DNA of 64,000 nucleotides. Origin: Amorphophallus konjac. Its lineage: Eukaryota > Streptophyta > Magnoliopsida > Alismatales > Araceae. Both the position numbers and the translations under genes were made by a program. Shown here one piece after another: positions 54,798-64,000 of the stretch; position 1 is the stretch's first letter, and each line of letters starts with the position of its first letter. The notes beneath the pieces are model-generated. The model was not told the DNA's origin. It worked only from the letters and a program-made list of their open reading frames with translations, and did not search any database. Location: the NCBI GenBank assembly GCA_022559845.1, contig CM040126.1, positions 126,456,886 to 126,520,885 on the forward strand, written 5' to 3'.

Positions 54798-55259
54798 TGT
54801 TGAACCCCCTCCTCATGTATTATGTCTTATGGATTTTGATGATGACCAAATGAATTTATATGAACTGAAAATGAGCTTTTCTAACGTTTTGGAAGTGATC
54901 ACATCACATAAAGATTTGGCGTTTAGAAGGCTCAAGAACATCATCTCAAGAGTAAGTGTTTTGATTTGAATTTGGATGAAGAATCTAATTCAGAAGTTGT
55001 TTTGACAGGACAATCTATATGGCCAAAGATTACCAACGTTTAGGACGATTGGTGAGATCGACTTCAACATATTGACTTTTGAATGTGTGGTTTGAAGTTC
55101 TTTATTTTGATCTCAAGGATGAAATTGGTTTAGAACTTATCTAAGTTTAAATGGTTTGAGTTTCATTCCCTCTCATGCTTTAAAAACCATATTGAAACCC
55201 CTAGACTTGTTCTTGGACTTAGTGAGTCTTTCAATCAATCTTTTGGATGTTCTGGAATA

Positions 55260-55575
55260 AGGGTTGACCCACTGGGTCGACCCCTAGGTCCCCTGGTTCT
55301 GTTAAACGAGGATCTTTTATCTCCAGCTGAATGGGTCGACCCATTGGGTCGACCCCCAGCCGCAAGGGTCGACCCCAAGGGTCGACCCCTGGTGATTATT
55401 TTTTTGAACCCGACGGGCTCCTTCACCAGACCTACAAGGGTCGACCCCTGAAAACCCCTGTTACCAGAATTGTTAAACCAGCACGGGTTCTTGGAAGGGT
55501 CGACCCCAAGGGTCGACCCATGCTATCTGGCCCATCTGGCCCCTCACGAAAGTCGACCCCAAGGGTCGACCCTTT
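55260..55575. repeat. GGGTCGACCC palindrome cluster in LTR U3
   Basis: About ten GTCGAC cores, many as pairs GGGTCGACCCCAAGGGTCGA about 16 bases apart, roughly 140-450 bases upstream of the TATA box. Confidence 0.93.
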
Positions 55576-55711
55576 CTGGTCTGGGCGGCGCCGTGATTGT
55601 GGACTCATGGCATTTCGACCAAATGGTCCAACCACACTTGTGTGGCTATCCTTAATCCACTCCATAACAAGTGGATCTTGTCCCATGGCTGTCCCTTGAC
55701 CACCCTTGGCC

Positions 55712-55718
55712 TATATAA
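55712..55718 (+). promoter_or_regulatory. TATA box of the LTR
   Basis: TATATAA in GGCCTATATAACATC. GTCCCATGGCT lies 20 bases upstream and recurs before the internal TATA at 62211. Confidence 0.7.
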
Positions 55719-56127
55719 CATCTTGTGGAGGATGAAAACCCTAAGAGAAATTCGTATGTCCTGATTTTGGGTTTCTTTCTAACATTTGTGTGTGCAGGTC
55801 ACAGCAGCCACCTCCAGCCCTTGTTCCACCTTGGTGTGTGCGTGAATGTGAAGGGAAGAAGGAGGAATCAAAGTTCCAATCAAGCCTCTGCTGCTGGCTG
55901 CGAACGAAATCGAGATTCAGCCACATCCGAGCCAAGATCGTCAAGAACGGTCATCGTGCTGCATAAGTGTTTGGTAAAATTCATAGAAGAGAAAGGGGAA
56001 GCTCCAACCAGGATAAATCAATCCTTCTTCACTCTTTCCATTCTGAATCATTTAGCTTAAACTTGAGCATACGTTTGTAATCATCATTTCAGATATTTGT
56101 GTATGGCGTTCGTGTTTGGTAACACGA

Positions 56128-56268
<141 letters not shown>

Positions 56269-56621
56269 TGCTATTCTACACAACATGTGTGTGTGATTCA
56301 CTACATAGTGAAGCCTTAATCCTCCGTGTGAGGGGTGGACGTTGGGGACACGGCAGTGTACCTGAACCACCTAAAAATTCCATGTGTCAATTGTGGTTTG
56401 CTATTCCGTTTACTTGTCGAGTGGGCTTCGCGGTGAGGTGAGCATTCACCATTTTCTCTATCAATCACACCCACTTCACACGCATTCACGAGTGTGATCC
56501 TGTTCGTGTAAGGCTAGAGCTTGTGTGCATAATTAGTATAGAATTCCTGTAGGTAGTTTCTTTTAATTGGCCATCAATTCACTCCTCCCCTCTTGATTGC
56601 CAGCCTCCGGGACTCAACAAT

Positions 56622-56633
56622 TGGTATCAGAGC
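56622..56633 (+). promoter_or_regulatory. Primer binding site
   Basis: TGGTATCAGAGC, exact complement of initiator tRNA-Met end, two bases after the LTR. Confidence 0.95.
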
Positions 56634-56686
56634 CTTGGTCTCTGTTTAATCTCAACCACACGGTCATCAGAGCTAGATCCCATTAA

Positions 56687-58456
56687 ATGGCAAACAAGGG
56701 GATGATGCCAGAAGGGCATTCTATTCAAAGACCTCCGTTCTTTGATGGATCAAACTACCCCTACTGGAAAAATAGAATGTATGTTTTCCTACGTGCCCAG
56801 GACTACGTTGTTTGGGGTGTCATAAGTAGGGGTCCATATGTATTATCTGAAAATGAGAATGAGTGGGATGAAGAAGAAATTAGGAAGTGTTCAGCGAATT
56901 TTAAAGCTATGAATATAATTCAATGTGCTGTTCATCCTAATGAATACTCATGTATATCTACGTGTTCCTCTGCACAGGAGATGTGGAACAAGCTACGGCT
57001 TATCTATGAAAGAACGTCGGAAGTAAAGGAAACCAAAGCCAATCTTTTAGTCCAGGACTACGAGTTGTTCGCAATGAAGCAAGATGAGTCCATTTCTGAC
57101 ATGTTTGCTAGATTGACAGCAATTACAAATGGACTAAAGGGACTTGGCAAGGAGTATTCCAACAAGGAGCTTGTCAGAAAAGTTCTAAGATCCCTCTCTC
57201 TATAGTGGCATACAAAAGCCACTTTAATTGAAGACTCCAAGGATCTCAGCACTCTAACTCTGGATGAGTTGATCGGCTCGCTGATGACATATGAAATAAA
57301 CATCAAAAGGAGCGAGGAGGATCACAAGAAAAAGAAAATTGTCACACCATTGGCCCTAAGGGTGAATCCACAAGATTCAGAGGGCAGTGACAATGATCCC
57401 ATTGGCAACACTGAAGATGAGGAACTGGTTGCCATGATCACACAAAGAGCAAGAAGGTTCATCAAAAGAACCAGAAACTTTGGTGGTCAATTCAGGAAGG
57501 GACCAAGAAGGCAAGGACCAAACAGAGGAGAAAGTAGCAAGAAAGAAGAAGTGATTTGCTATGAATGCAAGAAACCCGGCCATATGCGGGGTGAGTGCCC
57601 CGATCTCATCAAGAAGGTGAAGAAAGGCAAGTTCAGGAAGCCCAAGGCCATGATGGCCACATGGAGCGATGAAGATCAGGAGGAATCTGGAAATGAAGAT
57701 GGACTAGATGAGCTAGTCCAGAATCTATGTCTCATGGCCAATGACGATGAAGGAAATGAGGTAAATTCTGAAACTGAAACTCTTACTTGTGAACAATGGA
57801 AAATTGCATATGAATCTTTATATGAAAAATGTACAAGATTCAAATCTGAAAACAGAAATTTGAAAAAGAAAATTGATCATTTTGTGCATACTAAAAAATC
57901 ATGTGAAGAGTGCCATGCTTTAAAATCAGAAAATGAAAACATGAGGCATGAAAATGAAATTCTTGCATCCAAAATTGAACTGTTTGAAGAAGAGATTTCA
58001 TGCATGAGAGAAGAACAATCCACATTTCTGAAAATGCATGAAGAATTGAAAAATGATATGAAACAAGAAAAGCTTGAAAGCATTACTTGCAATGAAGCCA
58101 AAGTAAAGGCTGAAAAACAAAGCCAATCTCAAATGGCTCAAATAAAAGAGCTAAAGGATGCTCTTGCCATCCTTGAAAAATCAAAAGTTCAAACAACCCA
58201 TTGGGCCCCCATAAATTCAGCATCCTCCAAACCAAAGAAACACATGCATAATTCCTTTTCAAATGTTGGTAGAAGGAGAAAAAGAGATAGAGCCATCACT
58301 TGTTTCTATTGTGGAAAAATGGGTCATGACATGTATGATTGTAGAATTCTGAAATATGATGAAGAAAATTCTGCTAGATTCAGAAATAGATCATATATGC
58401 ATCATGCCTCTAACCGTCATGGATCCAAGCTTGCTTGGGTACCAAAATCTCTATAA
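56687..58456 (+). pseudogene. SIRE-like gag, one in-frame stop
   Basis: ATG 56687 (MANKGMMPEGHSIQRPPFFD). Capsid region with NYPYWKNRMYVFLRAQDYVV and ISDMFARLTAITNGLKGLGK; TAG at 57203-57205 in SLSL(stop)WHTK; LDELIGSLMTYEINIKRSEE; zinc knuckle CYECKKPGHMRGEC near 57560; acidic segment; a 230-residue coiled coil; second knuckle CFYCGKMGHDMYDC near 58302; ends KLAWVPKSL with stop TAA 58454-58456. Two knuckles separated by a coiled coil is the SIRE-type layout. Only the single stop prevents a 589-residue gag. Confidence 0.93.
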
Positions 58457-60316
58457 GCACTTTGGTTGAATTGTAGGTCTACTCGAGAGCTCAAAGGAAC
58501 AAATGGTATTTGGACAGTGGTTGCTCTCGGCATATGACGGGAAACAAGGAATGGTTTGTGGATCTGTATGAAAAGGATGGTGGGACGGTAGCATTCGGTG
58601 GTAAGGACAAAGGTAAAATCATCGAGAAGGTAAGATAGGTAAGAATCAAAATCATACCATTGAAAATGTATTGCTTGTGAAAGGTTTGCATCATAATCTC
58701 TTAAGCATAAGCCAACTTTATGATAAAGGATGTAATGTGATTTTTGATTCTAACCACTGCACTGTTTTGAATAGAAATACTCATGAGATAAAGTTCATTG
58801 GTTTCAGGTATAACAATGTTTATATGATAGACTTGAATGATGCCTCTCATGAGAATTTATGTTTAATTGCAAGGAACAATGATGATGCTTGGCTCTGGCA
58901 TCGCCGGCTTGGGCATGCTAGTTTCAATGTTTTGTTGAAATTATCTAGAAATGATTTGATAATTGGACTGCCCAAGTTGAAGGCCGTCGATGATGGAGTG
59001 TGTGGGGTGTGTAGCATGGGGAAACAAACAAGGACATCATTCAAGAGCAAGAATGATGTGACCACATCGAGACCCCTTGAAATCATCCACATTGATCTCT
59101 TTGGACCAAGCAGAACACACAGCTTGGGTGGTAAATTATATGGTTTTGTAATTGTGGATGATTACTCAAGATTCTATTGGGTTTACTTCCTTTCTCATAA
59201 AAATGATGCACTGACGGAATTTGAATCATTTTGCAGGGTGGTTCAAAATGAAAAGGGGTTTTGTATCAAAACCGTGCGGAGTGATCACTACAGGGAATTT
59301 GATAACCATGAGTTTAGCAATTTTTATAGGGCTCAAGGCTACACTCATGACTTCTCCGCACCAAGAACCCCCGAACAAAATGGCGTTGTTGAAAGGAAGA
59401 ATAGAACACTGATCGAAATGGCAAGAACCATGCTAAATGAGAATAATCTACCGAGGTACTTTTGGGCTGAAGCAGTGAACACATCCTGCTACATAATCAA
59501 CCGTGCCATGGTAAGACCGTTGTTGAAGAAAACCCCTTATGAGCTGTACCGAGGTAAGAAGCCAAACATTTCATATCTTAGACCATTTGGCTCAACCTGT
59601 TACATTCATAACAATGGTAAGATAGACCTGGCAAAATTTGATCCCAAAAGTGACAAAGGTATACTTCTTGGGTACTCACTTAGCTCAAGGGCATATCGAG
59701 TGTACAACTTGAGAACTCTTGTAGTTGAGGAAAGCCCCCATGTCATTATTGATGAATCATCTCAAAATAGAACTAATGAAAAATCTGTCTTGCAGGATGA
59801 TGAGTTGGATGTTGGAGATATCAGGAAGAAAGAAAGAAAAACTGAGAAACAAGAAGAAGAAGAACCATAAGAAGATGATGCTAATCTGGAAATTCAAGTT
59901 GAACAGCAGCTACCAATGCAATGGACCTTTCCAAAGGACCATCCGCCGGACAATGTAATGGGCAATGTAGAAGAAGGAATACGGACACGAGCCTCTTTCA
60001 GAGAAGTTGAAAATCAGGATTACATAGCCTTGCTTTCTCAATTTGAACCTCACTCCATAGAAGAAGCCTTGAATGATGAGTCATGAATCATGGCCATGCA
60101 AGAGGAACTACACCAGTTCCAAAGGAACAAAGTGTGGTTCCTTGTTCCATGCCCTAAGAATCACTCCGTGATCGGAACGAAATGGGTTTTCCGAAACAAA
60201 ACAAACGATCAAGGGGTGGTAACTAGGACAAGGCCAGGCAAGTAGCCAAAGGCTATAGCCAAGAGTTAGGAATTGACATTGATGAGTCTTTTGCTCCAGT
60301 AGCAAGACTTGAGGCA
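58457..60316 (+). pseudogene. SIRE-like pol: protease and integrase
   Basis: Protease YLDSGCSRHMTGN near 58507, then a frameshift near 58625-58640. Next MLVKGLHHNLLSISQL (58671), LWHRRLGHASFNVLLKLS, CGVCSMGKQTRTSF, core EIIHIDLFGPSRTHSLGGKL (Asp), TVRSDHYREFDN (Asp; relatives have H-G-G-E-F), [18 protein letters not shown] (Glu), FGSTCYIHNN and DPKSDKGILLGYS. Stops at 59868-59870 and 60084-60086 (Trp expected) and a frameshift near 60235 precede the RT. Confidence 0.93.
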
Positions 60317-61579
60317 GTGAGGGTTCTCTTAGCATTTGCATGTTGTCACAATATCAAATTATTTCAAATGGATGTTAAGAGTGCATTTTTGAATGGCTAT
60401 ATCCAGGAGGACGTGTATGTGGAGCAACCACCAGGGTTTGAAGACACAAAGCATACAAACCATGTGTACAAGCTGGACAAGGAACTTTACGGTCTAAAAC
60501 AAGCACCCCGTGCATGGTATGAACGGTTAAGTGATTTCCTCATTCAAAATGAATTCAAACGAGGTAATGTTGATCAAACCCTCTTTACAAAATTGAATGA
60601 TAAGGAAATCTTAATTGTTCAAGTTTATGTTGATGATATTATTTTTGGCTCCACTAATGATACTCTCAGCAAAGACTTTGCAAAATTAATGCAAAGTGAG
60701 TTTGAAATGAGTCTTATGGGAGAGCTAACATTTTTCTTGGGATTGCAGGTAAATCAAACGGTAGATGGGCTGTTCATACATCAAAAGAAGTATGCAATAG
60801 AGTTGCTGAAAAAGTTCAATTTGACATCAACAAAACCACAACCAACTCCTATGTCCACCTCAATGAAAATTGATCAAGATGAGACAGGTAAATCAGTGGA
60901 CCAAAAACTCTTTAGAAGCATGATAGGTTCACTACTGTATTTAACTGCCAACAGGCCCGACATTCAATTTGCTGTTTGCCTATGTGCAAGATTTCAGTCA
61001 AATCCAAAGGAATCGCATATGCTGGCTGTAAAACGGATTTTTAGATATGTTACTAGTTCAGTTAACTTAGGATTGTGGTTTCCACCTAATTCGTGTTTTC
61101 AACTAGTTTCTTATTCTGACGCCGATTACGCGGGCTGTAAGATGGATCGGAAAAGCACCAGCGGGTATTGCCAGTTTCATGGGGGATGCGTGGTCTCATG
61201 GGCCTCTAAGAAACAAAATTCAGTGGCATTATCAACAGCCGAAGCCGAGTATGTGGCTGTCGGTAGTTGTGTTGCCCAGGTGTTATGGATCCAACAGCAA
61301 ATGATTGATTATGGCATATCCTTAAAAAATACCTCAATTCTTTGTGACAACACATCAGCCATAAACCTGTCCAAAAACCCAGTTCATCACTCTCGCACCA
61401 AGCATATTGAAATTAGACATCATTTCATTAGAGATCATGTAAGCAAGGGTGATATTGATATCAGCTTTATTGAGACAGATCGTCAGATTGCCGACATTTT
61501 CACCAAACCTCTTAGTGAAGACAAGTTCACATCATTTAGAAGAGAACTAGGGGTTTGTAGGATAGACAAGTCTGAATAA
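60240..61579 (+). CDS. SIRE-like reverse transcriptase and RNase H, intact frame segment
   Basis: Open from 60317 (an internal methionine-equivalent; the true frame begins earlier, after the frameshift) to TAA at 61579. Motifs: [75 protein letters not shown] (catalytic YVDD, 60626-60637), GLQVNQTVDGLFIHQKKYA, RSMIGSLLYLTANRPDIQFA. RNase H: LVSYSDADYAGCKMDRKSTS, NSVALSTAEAEYVAVGSC, ILCDNTSAINLSKNPVHHSR, RQIADIFTKPL, ending ELGVCRIDKSE, typical of SIRE. No stop in 420 codons. Confidence 0.93.
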
Positions 61580-62020
61580 TAGCCATGTGTATCAATGTAT
61601 AAATAGGTCACTGCATTACATGTAATTGTATCAAGTTCCATGCATATAGTATATCCCTTGTCATGCACTTGCATCATATTGTGTGAAGAACAAAAGAAAA
61701 ATCATCTTTGTGTGTTACTGCATTTCTTCTATGTATATTGTATACACACAATGCTCTTTGTAATTTCTATGGCCGAAATCATTTCTGAAATATTAAACTG
61801 CCCACAAAGGAGCTAATTTGTTCAAAGTCAGAAATCTGGATCAAAAGGACATTACACGTCTCATATATTCCCAAATTTCGACTAACAATACCCCAATTGC
61901 TTACACCCCAAATTTTATCCAAAATTCCTTGATTTCATAAATTTTTACAATTGGGGACTCGAGCCGGACATTCCTTGGCATTCTCTTTGAGTTATTCTTT
62001 CATATTGCTGAAAACCAGAA
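61580..62020 (+). other. Spacer after pol, no gene
   Basis: AT-rich text with ATAAATAG-like and TATAGTATAT-like sequence and no open frame of note. Confidence 0.5.
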
Positions 62021-62218
62021 AACGGGTCGACCCATAGGGTCGACCCTCGCAAACCTAGCAAATGGGTCGACCCCAAGGGTCGACCCTCGCGAACCCGGTT
62101 CTGCCCGGGGGTAAGAGTACCATGGGTCGACCCAAACCGGCGGGGCGGCTCACCCACACCCAAGCCGATTCGAACATTGGTTCCAACCCTAAGTTGGACC
62201 GTCCCATGGCTATAAAAT
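62021..62218 (+). promoter_or_regulatory. LTR-like internal promoter before the extra ORF
   Basis: Five GTCGAC cores (62025-62145) in the same GGGTCGACCC paired format as the LTR, then GTCCCATGGC directly before TATAAAAT at 62211-62218. The LTR has the same GTCCCATGGCT before its TATA. Spacing and motif order suggest a copied or shared promoter. Inferred. Confidence 0.6.
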
Positions 62219-62379
62219 CTCTCTTGCGCCCCTCCTAGCCTAGCCACCACCCTTTGCAAGCCCTAAAAACCATTCCTTGGCATCAAAGACGTCAAGCCCT
62301 AGCCGCGGTTCTCCGGGTGGCGTCCGCACGAAATCTTCTCTTTGTGGCTTAAAGCGTCATCCTTTGATCTTCATTCCCT

Positions 62380-62495
62380 TGAGGTAAGCTTCTGATGTCT
62401 GTGGAGGATCATAGATTCACACTTCTCGCATTCCTCTTTGGTTGAACCATCCAGATCTATACCCCATCGGTGGGTTCTTTCAGTTTGTGTTTTAG
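62380..62495 (+). other. Possible leader intron before extra ORF
   Basis: GAGGTAAGCT at 62380 is a good donor, and TTTGTGTTTTAG directly before ATG 62496 is a good acceptor, giving an intron of about 110 bases. Unproven. Confidence 0.35.
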
Positions 62496-63656
62496 ATGGC
62501 CCCGAAGAGGCGTTCTTCTCACAGCAGAGGGGAGTCTAGTGCGGCCATGGCACGTCGTGGTAGGGCGGCCGCATATGGCAGAGAATCTGCGCCTTCGAGC
62601 AAGGTTTTGGACAGAAAGGTACTCCGACCTCGAGCGGTATGATTTGTCAATCTTAACCCCCATCTTCCGAGTTTAGTGGATGTTCTTTGCAGTCAGCCAA
62701 ATTTGGATTTCTTCATGTATGAACATCGACGCATTTATCCGAATTTGGTGCATCAATTTTATAGCAACTTCACCATGTCCTGGGAACATCCGATTACTGT
62801 GGTTAATGGCCAACGGGTTATACTCTCCACAGAATTTTTAGGAGTGGCATTTAATCTCCCTCATGAAGGCTTTACATTTGGAGATATTGTGGTTCCTGAA
62901 GAAACTGTTTATCAAATGATGACATCTGAAGAAAAAGGTGCACATTCACTTGCTGGGTTAAACGCCAATCATTTTCCTCCCCTACAGCATATATTACACA
63001 AGATGATCACTACTATCCTGCTCCCAAGAGGAGGCGGCCATGACAAAGTGACAGAGATCCATATGTTCTTATTTTACTGTCTCTTGGGTGGTATTCCAGT
63101 TAATTTTCCCGCTATGTTTTTAGCTCATATGTGTAACAGCATGAAGCACAAGAATAGAACTCTTCCATATGCCGCCGCACTTTCTGCTATATTTGCACAC
63201 TTGGACATCAACCTCTCAAAAGAATCTTCTCAAACCATTAGAGAGGCTGATATATTTACTGTTCATTCTATTTGTCATAATATGGGCTATGAACTGCGAG
63301 ATGGCAACTTGGTCCGGACATTGAAAAGTGCTGCACATGAAATCAGTTCTGAGGAGGAGGGTGACAATGATGCATAGGCCGGTGTGCAACATCCACATAC
63401 TCCTGTTGAGGAAATGCCTTCCGAGGAGGTTCAGCTAATCATGGATCGGTTGGATACTATTGATGATCGGTTAGACGAGTATGGGGAGACCATGGCAGCT
63501 ATGCAACTTGAACTATCAGATCTGAAACTCTCTCACCAGGAGCACTCTCGATACGTCACTGACGCTTTGGCCGACCAAACCCACATGATGGAAGAAATTT
63601 CGGCATATATTAGGCGTCAACCACGTCCCTCCACTCCGGATGATACTGATGATTAG
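62496..63656 (+). pseudogene. Extra (ORF3) protein of SIRE-like element, two in-frame stops
   Basis: ATG 62496 opens a basic, Arg/Ser-rich N-terminus (MAPKRRSSHSRGESSAAMAR). TGA at 62640-62642 stands where the minus-strand homologue has Asp (IVDF). Then FFMYEHRRIYPNLVHQFY, HFPPLQHILHKMITTILLPR, NRTLPYAAALSAIFAHLDIN, an acidic SSEEEGDNDA, TAG 63375-63377, and a coiled-coil tail LDTIDDRLDEYGETMAAMQL with MMEEISAYIRR, stop at 63654-63656. 387 codons in one frame. It aligns with 36704-35440. No membrane segment or signal peptide visible, so an envelope role is not supported. Function unknown. Confidence 0.75.
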
Positions 63657-64000
63657 ACTATGATTCTCCTTCAAATTGGCACAGTTGTTATCCTTATTTC
63701 ACCCCCTCCTTTTTTATGCTTCCAAAGGGGGAGAAAAGACTATTCGGCTACTTATATGTATTGTGTGATGTATGCTTGCATGCATGTATGCTTTCCTCAT
63801 TTTCCTAGTTCATTAGTAATGTTGCACTTCCTTTGAGTCTCATACATTGCATCTTTCTATTTGCATTTCAGACTTTGCTCCCCTTACAACTTGTTGTTGG
63901 CAAGACCTTGTGGAAATATGCAATGTTAATCAATCCTACATATTGTCTTGTTTTATATTGTGTTGTCTTTTATATCGGTCCAATATGGTGAGATGGAATG
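63657..64000 (+). other. 3' spacer with upstream G-rich motif
   Basis: AAAGGGGGAGAAAAG at 63724-63738 matches the first of two G-rich motifs in the related element (35350). The true polypurine tract there lies about 340 bases further, so the 3' LTR should start just past the window. No gene. Confidence 0.6.

Noticed and set aside
62496..63656. Envelope gene label for the extra ORF
   Set aside because: No signal peptide, transmembrane segment or cysteine pattern visible; position alone is not enough.

Overview
The window is plant nuclear DNA built almost entirely of nested transposable elements. The evidence is plant-type primer binding sites complementary to initiator tRNA-Met, SIRE/Maximus-like Ty1/copia elements, Tekay-type chromoviruses and a CACTA (En/Spm) transposon with CACTACCAGAAAAAGT ends. 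I see no intact host gene, rRNA, tRNA or CRISPR. The sequence fits repeat-rich, probably heterochromatic DNA of a large angiosperm genome; I cannot name the species. All calls come from reading the sequence and hand alignment; no search was run.

Layout. (1) 1-6251, minus strand: a non-autonomous copia element with a decayed gag, no pol, and a roughly 3 kb LTR full of tandem repeats; it runs off the left edge. (2) 6252-7735 plus 13342-13714: one chromovirus-type LTR split by a plus-strand non-autonomous gypsy derivative (7736-13341). That derivative carries one long reading frame with a retropepsin-like domain lacking its catalytic residues. (3) 13899-16269: a solo LTR of the same non-autonomous family, with ATTCA target duplications. 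(4) 16651-34172: a CACTA element with GTG target duplications, transposase-gene remnants, a G-rich minisatellite, a 250-bp foldback and a 179-bp satellite array inside an intron. Nested in it at 24185-33914 is a minus-strand Tekay chromovirus with GAATA duplications and about 2% LTR divergence. (5) 34176-37312: 3' end of a minus-strand SIRE-like copia with an extra ORF. (6) 37313-38002: another chromovirus LTR piece. (7) 38003-54797: a plus-strand copia whose gag is split by a complete gypsy chromovirus (41773-51657, CTGGA duplications) and whose RNase H is split at 54798. (8) 54798-64000: a plus-strand SIRE-like copia with LTR, gag, pol and an extra ORF; its 3' LTR lies past the right edge.

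The most interesting signals are regulatory or structural. In both SIRE-like copies the extra ORF is preceded by GTCGAC-palindrome clusters and a TATA box that mimic the element's own LTR, suggesting an LTR-like internal promoter. Two diverged chromovirus LTRs carry hairpins of the same geometry (10-bp stem, 4-nt loop) at the same LTR position but with unrelated sequence. The young Tekay element has many nonsense codons, nearly all explicable as CAG to TAG or CGA to TGA, as expected from deamination of methylated cytosines.
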